A model generated the notes under the pieces. It was not told where the DNA came from and ran no database searches. It saw only the letters and a list, made by a program, of their open reading frames with translations. The translations under genes were made by a program, and so were the position numbers. From a bacterium (GTDB taxonomy: Bacteria; Fidelibacterota; Marinisomatia; Marinisomatales; JAHJCW01), in assembly GCA_030621275.1 (NCBI GenBank), contig JAUXHY010000042.1:1-8027 (forward strand): a DNA stretch of 8,027 nucleotides, written 5' to 3'. This document shows, in pieces, positions 1-6,468 of the stretch (its first letter is position 1; each line of letters starts with the position of its first letter).

Positions 1-68
1 TTAATTGTTACAGCTTTATTCCTGATCTTGTGAATTTAATGGAAAAAGAATGGTTAAATATGAATTAG
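1..68 (+). CDS. 3' end of an unidentified gene (partial)
   Basis: An open frame enters from the left edge (first full codon at 3) and stops at TAG 66-68, giving the tail NCYSFIPDLVNLMEKEWLNMN. Only 22 codons are visible, too few to assign a family. The frame overlaps the probable ATG of the next gene at 50 by 19 bases, an overlap typical of two co-transcribed, translationally coupled genes. Existence of the gene is inferred from the open frame and this arrangement; function cannot be judged. Confidence 0.5.
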   Translation, partial: NCYSFIPDLVNLMEKEWLNMN

Positions 69-831
69 AATTTCCTTATTGCCCAGATCCACCAAATAGC
101 GTTGTACAAATTTTGCACACCCCAATGGACAAGATAAAGCTATAGATTTAAGCGTTTTTAACGATCATAGATATGCATTTTATTATTGGGCTAAATGGAA
201 AAATAAAAGTGATAATAATAAAGATTTGATTTCCTTTGATTGGCATCAAGATTTAATAAGTCCTAATGAGAGTAAAAAGCAAGAGTTGGAGAATTTGGAT
301 CTTAAGAATCTAGGTGAAGTAGCATATTTTTCATGGGCGAGATTGAATCCTAATAATGATTCTCATATTTTGGCTGGAGCTTATCTAAATTTGTATAACG
401 ATATTTGGATTGTTTGTAAACAAGGAGATTATTGGGAGGATGAAAGTTTTTTAGATTATCGAGGAAATCAACATGTAGTTAGAAAATTTAAATCTTATAC
501 AGAACTATATCGTAGAATAATAAAAGAACAAATTGATAGTGTCTTATTAGATATTGACATTGATTACTTCACCATTGAAAACAATACTTTAAATGATAAA
601 CAATATTTCACTTATATTAGCAAAGATGAAATTATCACTTTAGTATCTTCAAAAAATGAACTAATGAAATGGGTGTTTAACAGATTATATGGTATTACAA
701 TTGCTTTAGAACCTGAGTGTACTGGAGGATTGGCCAAATCATTAGAATTATTTTCAATTATTGAATCAGTTTGGTTTAATGATTCTGTAGGTAAAATGAA
801 TATAAAATGGAATCATTTAATAGGGAGTTAA
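50..831 (+). pseudogene. UPF0489-family protein, interrupted by a frameshift
   Basis: The protein is readable in two frames. It starts at ATG 50 (preceded by GGAAAAAG at 41-48) with MVKYELEFPYCPDPPNS and runs to about HTP near 120. It then continues one frame over as NGQDKAIDLSVFNDHRY, on through YYWAKW, SFDWHQDL, LLDIDIDYF and ALEPECTGG to the stop TAA 829-831. Restoring one C in the C run at 120-123 would join the frames into about 260 residues, so the TTG at 226 is not the real start. The acidic DIDIDYF block and the late EPE-x-x-GG block are the hallmarks I recall for UPF0489 proteins, which are thought to have an arginase/deacetylase-like metal-binding fold; no reaction can be assigned. 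The gene converges on hemW with 2 bp between stop codons. The break could be a real lesion or a homopolymer sequencing error; the downstream frame shows no further damage, which favours a recent lesion or an error. Confidence 0.7.
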
Positions 832-833
832 TA

Positions 834-1967
834 TTATACTAGTGTCATCTCCACAGCAATAGCGTCGGCAAAATTCATTCCTTCTTGAGTTAATTTTATT
901 CGATTATTCTTTTCAATAATCATTTTCGGGAATTTTATTTTAGCTTGGCGTAATTGTTTTTGGAATTGGGTTTTTAAGTGTAAAGGAATTCGCGATATTT
1001 CAAAACCTTTAGTCATCCGTAATCCAAAACCAATTATCTCGTTAATTTTTTCAATCTCGGTAATTTCATCAAAAGTTTCAACAGGTGATTTACCATTTTC
1101 TAATAGAGTAATATATTCTTCCAAATCGCTGAAATTATTCCACCGTCTTTTTCCATCATAACTATGCGCTGATGGTCCAAAACCTAAATAGAAATTATTT
1201 TTCCAATAATGGAGATTATGTAAACATTCTCTGTTTGGCTTTGAATAATTCGATATTTCATATTGCGCGTAATTATTTTTCTGTAAAGTGGAATACGTAA
1301 TAGCATTAAATTGCTGATGTAGTTCATCAGCAGGCATTTTAACTGTTTTGTTTTGTACCAATGCAAATAATTTTGTATCCTGTTCAACCGTTAAAGAATA
1401 TGCTGATATATGCTCCGGATTTATTATCGCTAAAGTATTTAAATCATCTAGCCAATCATCCAATGATTGCTCCGGAATATTATATATCAAATCACAATTG
1501 ATGTTCTCAAAACCGGCATCTCGCGCTGATTGAAATGTTTTAAAAACATCTTCTTTTGAATGGATTCGTGACAAAAATTGCAACAAACTCGATTGGAATG
1601 ATTGAACTCCAATAGACAATCGATTTATTCCGAGCGAATAAAAATCTTTTAACTTTTCTTTTGGTGCTTCACCGGGATTGGCTTCAATTGTGAATTCGAT
1701 AATACTACTTAAATCATATCTATTATTTAATGCTTCAATTATTTTTTCTACTTGATGTGCATTAAATAAACTCGGAGTACCACCACCAATAAAAATTGTA
1801 TCAAAAGTCCAATCGGTTATTTTATTCGAGCATATTTCAATTTCATGGATTAGTGCATTAACAAAATACTCTATTCTCTCGTTTTGACCGGTGACAGAGT
1901 AAAAATCACAATAAATGCATTTCGATTTGCAAAAGGGGATGTGAATGTAGATTCCGGCGGTTTTCAT
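834..1967 (-). CDS. hemW: Radical SAM heme chaperone HemW
   Basis: HemW is a cytoplasmic radical-SAM protein related to oxygen-independent coproporphyrinogen oxidase HemN; characterised members bind heme and deliver it to target proteins rather than making it. The protein begins GIYIHIPFC with the iron-sulfur motif CxxxCxxC (C13, C17, C20), then GGGTPS at 61-66 for SAM contact, the SIGVQSF segment at 118-124, YEISNY at 236-241 and HNLHYW at 250-255. The HNxxYW motif separates HemW from true HemN. With the start at ATG 1965-1967 it is 377 residues, the usual family length. The frame stays open 14 codons further upstream, but those codons precede the conserved beginning and I reject them. No clear Shine-Dalgarno is seen. 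The gene is divergent from aphA and convergent with the UPF0489 gene. Confidence 0.95.
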   Translation of the reverse strand: MKTAGIYIHIPFCKSKCIYCDFYSVTGQNERIEYFVNALIHEIEICSNKITDWTFDTIFIGGGTPSLFNAHQVEKIIEALNNRYDLSSIIEFTIEANPGEAPKEKLKDFYSLGINRLSIGVQSFQSSLLQFLSRIHSKEDVFKTFQSARDAGFENINCDLIYNIPEQSLDDWLDDLNTLAIINPEHISAYSLTVEQDTKLFALVQNKTVKMPADELHQQFNAITYSTLQKNNYAQYEISNYSKPNRECLHNLHYWKNNFYLGFGPSAHSYDGKRRWNNFSDLEEYITLLENGKSPVETFDEITEIEKINEIIGFGLRMTKGFEISRIPLHLKTQFQKQLRQAKIKFPKMIIEKNNRIKLTQEGMNFADAIAVEMTLV

Positions 1968-2048
1968 AATATAAATTACCAAGAAATATTCAATCTTTAG
2001 AATATTCAAAATATGAAAGTAATTTTGCAGTATTAAATAGAGGAATAA
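1968..2048. promoter_or_regulatory. Divergent promoter region between hemW and aphA
   Basis: This 81-bp gap must hold promoters for both flanking genes. On the plus strand, TAATTTTG at 2020-2027 matches the Bacteroidota -7 element TAnnTTTG. A TTTAG at 1996-2000 lies 19 bp upstream, about where the -33 TTTG element is expected. Transcription would begin near 2033-2035, leaving a leader of about 15 nt that includes the aphA ribosome site. For hemW on the minus strand I see only a degraded element (TATTTTG, one base short), so that promoter is not called. Confidence 0.5.
2039..2043 (+). promoter_or_regulatory. Ribosome binding site of aphA
   Basis: AGAGG ends 5 bases before the ATG at 2049-2051. 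It is one of only two good Shine-Dalgarno sequences in the window and supports this start codon, which is followed directly by a signal peptide. Confidence 0.65.
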
Positions 2049-2723
2049 ATGTTCAATAGATTACTAATAAAACAAATTATATTATTTATAATTATCAGTT
2101 CAATTTCCTTTTCTCAAACCGGGAAATTGAACGTCGGATTCGATATCGACGATACAACTTTATACTCCGAGCGCGCCTTTGTTGTTGCACCAAAAACTGA
2201 AACCGGTCGAACTGATTATTCCTGGATCAATACTCACGATAAGGAATATTCATTGTTAATTGATCCGGTTATTACGCTTATAAACTATTTCAGGGCAAAT
2301 GGTCATGAAGTATTTTTCATAACTGCTCGCCCGGGACCCAATGGTGATAGTGTGGCGGTTTTCCTTTCTAAAAATCTAAATTTTGATGTAAAAGTTGATA
2401 GTAATTTGTTCTTCTCACCTAAAGAATATGTTAATGGTTTCAAGTACACAACTAAACATTGTGTTATGGAAAAACTTGGAATAGATATCTATTATGGTGA
2501 TTCAGATACTGATATAATCGCTGCCATTAAAGCCGATGTACATCCCGTACGAATTGTACGAAGTAATGCCTCAATAAAGGAATATAGTGGAAATTATTTT
2601 GGTAATACCAATGATGGAGAAAGTTCTGATGCGCCGTTTAAGAAGAAAGATCTCAAATTATTCTATAAAGCTAAAGTTGGAATTTTTGGCGAATCAATTT
2701 ATCCGATTACTTGGAAACCGTGA
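2049..2723 (+). CDS. aphA: Class B (AphA-type) HAD acid phosphatase, secreted
   Basis: Probable periplasmic phosphomonoesterase of the HAD superfamily. Residues 1-22 form a signal peptide (basic start, then a run of I/L/F ending SFS before Q23). HAD motif I is FDIDDT at 31-36, with nucleophile D32 and acid/base D34. Motif II is T92 in FFITARP. Motif III is probably K136 in TTKHCVMEKLGI. Motif IV is GDSDTD at 150-155, which would bind Mg. This order and the VGFDIDDT and YGDSD wording are those of AphA, and 224 residues fits the family. Family members hydrolyse a broad range of organic phosphate monoesters. The last 14 residues (IFGESIYPITWKP region) are encoded by DNA that recurs, decayed, in four downstream intergenic gaps. 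A TAnnTTTG-type promoter and a good ribosome site precede it. The symbol reflects family similarity, not proven orthology. Confidence 0.88.
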   Translation: MFNRLLIKQIILFIIISSISFSQTGKLNVGFDIDDTTLYSERAFVVAPKTETGRTDYSWINTHDKEYSLLIDPVITLINYFRANGHEVFFITARPGPNGDSVAVFLSKNLNFDVKVDSNLFFSPKEYVNGFKYTTKHCVMEKLGIDIYYGDSDTDIIAAIKADVHPVRIVRSNASIKEYSGNYFGNTNDGESSDAPFKKKDLKLFYKAKVGIFGESIYPITWKP

Positions 2724-2750
2724 TATCATAAATTGAAATGGGATTTAACA
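2676..2750 (+). repeat. Tail half of the array repeat, at the aphA 3' end
   Basis: The last 15 codons of aphA, its TGA stop (2721-2723) and about 27 bp beyond match segments inside the gaps at 3852-3925, 5281-5345, 6557-6600 and 7459-7530, all in this orientation. The best conserved stretch is TTTTGG-y-GAATCA followed by TTTATCCGATTA and TGGAAACC. The flank after the stop also aligns (TGATATCATAAATTG here, TGACACTACAAACTG at 3900). Here the segment is coding; elsewhere it is not. The promoter half of the repeat is absent at this copy, so this is the left boundary of the array. Confidence 0.7.
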
Positions 2751-2814
2751 ACTAAGACTAATATTTCTGAGAAGCGCTGTTGATATCGTACTAAAGTGAA
2801 AGGTTAAATTACAC

Positions 2815-3708
2815 TCAACACCAAGAGCGGAAGGAATTACCGAATTTTTCAAGAACCTCATGATGATTAATGACAAAATTTGATATATCATCCGAGTGTA
2901 CCTTTTTAAAGTATGCGCCATCTTGTAATGCATTGTTTATTTCTTCATCAGATATATTAAGTTCAAGATATTCAAAAATCTGTTTAAAATATTCTTGTTT
3001 ATCTTTTAGGAAATCTTCATAACATAGAGGATAAACTTGAACTTTTGCTAATGTTAATTCTTTCATTAATTTGCGCTTTTGAGCATGGAGATTCTCACAT
3101 TCCATAATAAATTTGTTAAGTTTTAGGCAATCAACATGAATTTTTCCAATTTGCTCTCTACTGATTTTACCACTTGCCAAATCAAACTGTAAATGGCCAC
3201 CCTTTCCTGTTCCATCACCGTGATACCTTGACAATCCCCATCTGAGAATATCCTGACGAACGGGAAAAAAAACTACTATGTCATTTCTTTTTAGTAAATC
3301 TATAACCATATTTTTATATGACCGAGAAGAGTAAATTTTTAGCAGACCTCTTAATAGCCTATTCCACGTTGGAAATGCTGTAAAATACAGAGGGTTTTCC
3401 CTGTAATTGTTAAATCGCATTTTTAGCCCAACAACTCCATCTTTACTGGTTTCTTCAAGAGGCAGTATTGCTGTCTTACAATAAATGTTGTTTAATTTTT
3501 GGAAATTAATTAATTCCTTGTTATAAATGATATCTAGGCACTTCTCGAGATTTTTTAGAGACATTGATCCACAGTTGTGCTTATCAAAAGGCTCCCAACC
3601 ACTATTATTAACTTGGTGAAAAACAGAAATTTGGTTAAAATTGTTTAATAATCGTACAAGAGGACTCGTGCCTTCTTTCCCATCAAATATAATAATAAAA
3701 TTACGCAT
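2815..3708 (-). CDS. Sulfotransferase-like protein
   Basis: 297 residues with the layout of a PAPS-dependent sulfotransferase. An N-terminal strand and phosphate loop is at 5-19 (IIIFDGKEGTSPLVR), where the usual motif is GxxRSGTT-like. A second strand followed by arginine and serine is at 145-163 (VVFFPVRQDILRWGLSRYH), the expected 3'-phosphate site. YEDFL is at 230-234, followed by the helix that typically reads 'YEDLL...L..FLGL'. The first loop has K11-E12 where R-S is common, so catalysis and cofactor are uncertain. The acceptor is unknown; family members modify sugars, lipids, small molecules or tyrosines. No signal peptide or membrane segment is seen. ATG at 3706-3708 is preceded by GGGAAAAAGAAT, a weak ribosome site. 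The gene converges on aphA with 91 bp between stops and is the first of six minus-strand genes separated by related repeats. Confidence 0.65.
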   Translation of the reverse strand: MRNFIIIFDGKEGTSPLVRLLNNFNQISVFHQVNNSGWEPFDKHNCGSMSLKNLEKCLDIIYNKELINFQKLNNIYCKTAILPLEETSKDGVVGLKMRFNNYRENPLYFTAFPTWNRLLRGLLKIYSSRSYKNMVIDLLKRNDIVVFFPVRQDILRWGLSRYHGDGTGKGGHLQFDLASGKISREQIGKIHVDCLKLNKFIMECENLHAQKRKLMKELTLAKVQVYPLCYEDFLKDKQEYFKQIFEYLELNISDEEINNALQDGAYFKKVHSDDISNFVINHHEVLEKFGNSFRSWC

Positions 3709-3764
3709 ATTCTTTTTCCCTTATTTATTAAATCATTAGTTTCAGTATCACTTACAATTGAAAT

Positions 3765-3925
3765 AAATATAATACTATTCCCTACTTTATTTTAATACGG
3801 TTGTAAAATTAATTTCAATCAGTTTTTAAATATCGTTACTAATTATGCATATATTATGATATTTATGGTGAATCGATTTATCTGATTGAGTGGAAACCTT
3901 GACACTACAAACTGAGATATCACTT
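3765..3925 (-). repeat. Array repeat copy, full length (gap before the sulfotransferase gene)
   Basis: Read on the plus strand, this copy has the promoter half (ATAATACTATTCCCTAC, then TTTTAATACGGTTGTAAAA and TTTCAATCAGTTTTTAAA) and then the tail half at 3852-3925. The tail can still be read as DIYGESIYLIEWKP followed by TGA at 3900-3902, the same end and stop as aphA. The 25 bp after the stop also align with the aphA flank. It fills most of the 211-bp gap, and its right end runs into the stop codon of the next gene. Confidence 0.7.
3789..3818 (-). promoter_or_regulatory. Sigma70-like promoter for the sulfotransferase gene
   Basis: On the minus strand, TTGAAA (3818-3813) and TAAAAT (3794-3789) are separated by 18 bp. 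The same pair recurs at the same place in the related gaps at 4411-4440, 5143-5172 and 6474-6502, which is better support than the match alone in such AT-rich DNA. The predicted leader is about 75 nt. Confidence 0.45.
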
Positions 3926-4375
3926 AATAAATACTTTTTGTTTCCAAAAGATATAACTACTTCCTAGCAGAGCTATGCCAATGCTAATATCTAGTAAGGC
4001 CACACTGATTAGCATAGCGTAATTATTTTGAGCCAGCTTGGAAAACATTGTACCGACTAATATCATAAATGTTAAGGCTACAAAGAACTCTGGACTGAAA
4101 AACTGCCATATTCTTGGTTGGACTATGGTGGCTATTCTGTCTAGATTTTTTTGACAACTCTTATTGAAAATAAATCTTGCCTTCAAACTGCCAAGTAACA
4201 TTCCGAGAACAGCAACTTGCCAAGGCCAACCCTCCTCTGGTTTTAACACATCTGCTTCAATCAGCAGACTTGCACCATTAAGCAATAGTATAATACTCCC
4301 AATATACCATAAGAGAGCTGCTAAGATTTTGAGACTATGATGGGAAACGGCAAATTGTTGTAATTTATCTTTCAT
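3920..4375 (-). CDS. Small four-helix integral membrane protein, function unknown
   Basis: 151 residues with four likely membrane helices at about 16-38, 51-66, 96-114 and 119-142, and short polar loops. Conserved-looking features are LLWYIGSIILLLNGASLL in the first helix, a GWPWQVA turn, KARFIFNKSCQKNLDRI between helices 2 and 3, and a basic C-terminal end (FWKQKVFIK). I associate similar sequences with uncharacterised small membrane proteins of gammaproteobacteria, from memory only; if so the gene is likely imported. Its base composition looks less AT-rich than hemW. The start is ATG 4373-4375; no Shine-Dalgarno is visible, but a perfect TATAAT promoter element lies 36 bp upstream. It stands alone with repeat-bearing gaps on both sides, so neighbours give no clue to its job. 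Confidence 0.7.
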   Translation of the reverse strand: MKDKLQQFAVSHHSLKILAALLWYIGSIILLLNGASLLIEADVLKPEEGWPWQVAVLGMLLGSLKARFIFNKSCQKNLDRIATIVQPRIWQFFSPEFFVALTFMILVGTMFSKLAQNNYAMLISVALLDISIGIALLGSSYIFWKQKVFIK

Positions 4376-4382
4376 ACAAATT

Positions 4383-4470
4383 AATTGAATATACTATTCA
4401 TTTTTGCTTTATTATAATTATTGTTTTTTATTCAATTCAATTAATTTTAAAATGCTTAAGAAATAAAACG
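4383..4470 (-). repeat. Array repeat copy, promoter half only
   Basis: GAATATACTATTCATTTTT, TTATAATTATTG and TTCAATTAATTTTAAAATG followed by AATAAAAC line up in order with 6450-6530 and 5118-5260. No convincing tail half (GESIYP-like segment) is found in the rest of this gap; a strong hairpin sits there instead. Confidence 0.5.
4411..4440 (-). promoter_or_regulatory. Sigma70-like promoter for the four-helix membrane protein gene
   Basis: Minus strand: TTGAAT (4440-4435), 18-bp spacer, TATAAT (4416-4411), the best -10 match of the four promoters in the repeat family. The predicted start lies near 4404, giving a leader of about 30 nt before the ATG at 4375. Confidence 0.55.
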
Positions 4471-4512
4471 AGTTTTGATATAAAGAAAGCACAGCCACAA
4501 TTGTCTCTTAAA

Positions 4513-4548
4513 ATAAATAAACCGCGGGGTATCCCGCAGTTTATTTAT
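4513..4548 (-). terminator. Hairpin terminator after the small lipoprotein gene
   Basis: A 16-bp inverted repeat (one mismatch, 4523 against 4538) with a 4-base GTAT loop. The core CCGCGGG/CCCGCAG is flanked by ATAAATAAA and TTTATTTAT. It lies 69 bp past the stop of the minus-strand lipoprotein gene. On that strand the GC stem is followed by a T-rich stretch (TTTATTTATTTTAAGAG), so it can act as an intrinsic terminator. The stem is nearly symmetrical and may also stop plus-strand transcripts. Only a 15-bp pure-AT stretch and a short spacer separate it from the promoter half of the repeat. Confidence 0.65.
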
Positions 4549-4616
4549 CAATATAATTTATAAAATTGATTTTGGATTAATTCATATAGCAGAGCCGGCT
4601 ACTGTTAAATACCTAA

Positions 4617-5030
4617 TCAATCACCATAGTATATTTGAGCTCCTCCAGCTGCACCAGAATCCTCTTTTTGAATAGTAACCTGCACCCAATTTGCACCCTT
4701 TTCATACCATACGCCCCAGACAAATTCAGTTGTCTGATCCTCATCAAAAACCCATCCGGCATTGTTTAGAGCTGTTTTGTAGCCATTGAATGCGGTTTCA
4801 GGATTTGTTACATTGTGGAATGTTGCTGCTTGAAACACACCATCGGGACAGAGAATTGAAAATGGGTCTCCATATTCAAACTCTGGTAAATTGTCCGGCC
4901 AACAGGACATATCAATATCATTAGAATTGTTATCATTGTCGTTATCATTATCCTTATCACAACCTGCAAAAATGCCGATGCTGAGTATAAGTAAAAGAAT
5001 CAAACCGGATTTATAAAACGCATGTTTCAT
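4617..5030 (-). CDS. Small lipoprotein of unknown function
   Basis: 137 residues. A lipoprotein signal peptide with hydrophobic core LILLLILSIGIF ends in lipobox FAGC, with lipidation at C24. An Asp/Asn-rich linker follows (25-39), encoded by GATAAC/GATAAT hexamer-like repeats. The folded part from about 43 to 137 contains two cysteines (43, 57), a helix-like YKTALNNAGW segment and the strand-rich WGVWYEKGANWVQVTIQ region ending GGAQIYYGD. This resembles small alpha/beta domains seen in surface lipoproteins, but I do not recognise the family. ATG at 5028-5030 is supported by GGAGA 6 bases upstream. It has its own promoter in the long 5' gap and a hairpin terminator downstream, so it is probably a single-gene transcript. 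Confidence 0.75.
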   Translation of the reverse strand: MKHAFYKSGLILLLILSIGIFAGCDKDNDNDNDNNSNDIDMSCWPDNLPEFEYGDPFSILCPDGVFQAATFHNVTNPETAFNGYKTALNNAGWVFDEDQTTEFVWGVWYEKGANWVQVTIQKEDSGAAGGAQIYYGD

Positions 5031-5036
5031 GTGTAG

Positions 5037-5041
5037 TCTCC
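5037..5041 (-). promoter_or_regulatory. Ribosome binding site of the small lipoprotein gene
   Basis: GGAGA on the minus strand, 6 bases before the ATG. This is the clearest Shine-Dalgarno among the minus-strand genes; most of its neighbours have none. Confidence 0.65.
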
Positions 5042-5112
5042 ATTGTTAAATTTTAAAATTCAAAGAATTTTCGTGTATAACTTATAATCAAGATACAAAA
5101 TATGTTACCCAA

Positions 5113-5345
5113 TTAATTAAATATACTGCCATTCTCCCCTATATATTAATACAATTGTAGAATTGACTTCAAAGAAAAAAAAGGATAATGGGATATGACA
5201 GTATTAGATAATTAATTCACTTCAATCAATTTAAAAATGTCCACAGGAATAAAACAAACCTCACGATAAAACTAATAAATGCATTTTGGATGAATCAATT
5301 TTTCCGATTAAATAGAAACTATGTTCTTGTTGATTAAAATGGGAT
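5113..5345 (-). repeat. Array repeat copy, enlarged by a partly duplicated promoter half
   Basis: This copy fills most of the 367-bp gap between the small lipoprotein and TolB-like genes. In plus-strand order: first promoter half 5113-5172 (ATATACTGCCATTCTCCCC to GAATTGACTTCAA); an insert 5173-5200 (AGAAAAAAAAGGATAATGGG region); a second partial promoter half 5201-5240 (TATTAGATAATTAATTCACTTCAATCAATTTAAAAATG); a middle with AATAAAACAAAC; then the tail 5281-5345. The tail can still be read as GAATCAATTTTTCCGATTAAATAGAAAC with an extra base before GAA and a stop where W is expected. Its flank AAAATGGGATTTA matches the aphA flank AAATGGGATTTA. I see no gene in this gap. Confidence 0.65.
5143..5172 (-). 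promoter_or_regulatory. Sigma70-like promoter for the small lipoprotein gene
   Basis: Minus strand: TTGAAG (5172-5167), 18-bp spacer, TAATAT (5148-5143). The position within the repeat is the same as in the other gaps. The predicted leader is about 105 nt, the longest in the array. Confidence 0.4.
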
Positions 5346-5397
5346 TTACTAGTTCCTTAACAAACTTTGGTTCACTTAATAGACTTTACGATTATTT

Positions 5398-6438
5398 TCA
5401 CCAATCAAAGTATTCAAGCGTGCCGGTGTGTTTATCATCTGGAAGAAGTTGTTGTTGATTTGAACCATCAGGATCCATCAATATTAATCTATGATCGCCG
5501 CCGATTATTTGATTACTATTATTAATAATCCAATCTATCATGCCAAATAGTATATGGCTTGCATTGGCTGAGTAAAGGGTGACTCCCCAACCCGCATTAC
5601 TGTTATTAGTTAGTCTCTCAACATTTCTGTTTAGGTCAACTCGATGGACATTCCAGGGAGTGAGTTCTTCCCAGTCTTCCGCGAAGTTGGCTACGTCGTG
5701 CCAAACTCTGCTGCCTTCAAACCTGGTGAAAAGAATTTGGTTACTGTTGGGACTCCAACTTGGATCATGATCGGACTGCCAACCACTGGTTGTCGTCAAC
5801 CTTTGCGGGTTAGAACCGTCACTGTTCATGATGTAAATTTCTTCTCGTCCGCTGAGTTCAGTATTGCGTGTTGATTTAAATACAATCTTTGTTCCGTCCG
5901 GTGACCACTCTGGGTCATTGTCTTCCCAAGGAGTATCAGTTAATTGTGTTAGTGCAGTTCCATCAATATTCATCACATAGATATCTGCTGTACCGGAAGG
6001 ATTTTCTTGCGCATCTCTGAAAGAACCAAATACAATTTTGTCATTATCTGGAGACCAATCGGGGTGGGCATCAATAACATTATTATCGGTGAGTTGGGTT
6101 TCTTCTCCTGTATCCAAATCAAGGATATATATCTCCCAAGTAAGCTGATTACTTTCATCGCCTGCGTTGAAAGCCATTTTCTTACCATTGAAGGAGATGG
6201 CGGGATTATTTTCATGGCGGTTATTATTAGTCAGTCTGGTTATCTCACCATCTTTATCTAACAAGTATAATTCACCTTCAGGTGAGTCCGCTTTAGACAT
6301 AAAAACGATTTTTTCATTAGGTTGCTCTTTCCACAATGCATAAGGATCTTCTTCATTGATGTCACAAGAGATTCCTAAGATAGCAAACACTAATACTACA
6401 GATAAGCATACAATTTTATTTCGCGTAGAGTAAATCAT
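5398..6438 (-). CDS. TolB-like beta-propeller lipoprotein
   Basis: About 346 residues from ATG 6436-6438. I chose this start because it places a proper lipoprotein signal directly at the N-terminus (RNK, hydrophobic IVCLSVVLVFAIL, lipobox GISC with C25); the frame stays open 18 codons upstream without conserved content. After a short linker come tandem PD40/WD40-like blades, each with a pattern like 'DIYVMNIDGT..QLT....D..PEWSPDG.KIVF.S.R'. At least five are visible, starting near IVFMSKADSPEGELYLLDKDG and ending with RLILMDPDGSNQQQLLPDD. This is the TolB propeller family. In TolB it serves the Tol-Pal envelope complex, but stand-alone lipoproteins like this one are common in Bacteroidota-type genomes and have no fixed role. 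No Tol-Pal gene is nearby. It probably sits in the envelope facing the periplasm or surface. No Shine-Dalgarno is seen. Confidence 0.85.
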   Translation of the reverse strand: MIYSTRNKIVCLSVVLVFAILGISCDINEEDPYALWKEQPNEKIVFMSKADSPEGELYLLDKDGEITRLTNNNRHENNPAISFNGKKMAFNAGDESNQLTWEIYILDLDTGEETQLTDNNVIDAHPDWSPDNDKIVFGSFRDAQENPSGTADIYVMNIDGTALTQLTDTPWEDNDPEWSPDGTKIVFKSTRNTELSGREEIYIMNSDGSNPQRLTTTSGWQSDHDPSWSPNSNQILFTRFEGSRVWHDVANFAEDWEELTPWNVHRVDLNRNVERLTNNSNAGWGVTLYSANASHILFGMIDWIINNSNQIIGGDHRLILMDPDGSNQQQLLPDDKHTGTLEYFDW

Positions 6439-6468
6439 ATCAATTATTAAAATATACTTCCATTTTTT

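Noticed and set aside
226..831. TTG at 226 as the start of the UPF0489 gene
   Set aside because: The same frame continues upstream with protein-like sequence (SVFNDHRYAFYYWAKW) back to about 121, and an adjacent frame gives a sensible N-terminus from ATG 50.
1184..1533. Short open frames inside hemW
   Set aside because: hemW motifs are continuous across this stretch, so these are shadows.
1968..2009. 14-codon N-terminal extension of HemW
   Set aside because: HemW proteins start a few residues before the GIYIHIPFC strand; the extension has no conserved content and covers the aphA promoter region.
4570..4616. Possible fifth aphA-like tail (TTTTGGATTAATTCATATAGC)
   Set aside because: Only TTTTGG and a few scattered bases match; the TTATCCGATTA and TGGAAACC cores are missing, so I do not count it as a copy.
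5579..6261. Several open frames of 63-84 codons antisense to or out of frame with the TolB-like gene
   Set aside because: They lie inside a gene with clear propeller repeats, have no recognisable domains or ribosome sites, and reflect the less AT-rich composition there.
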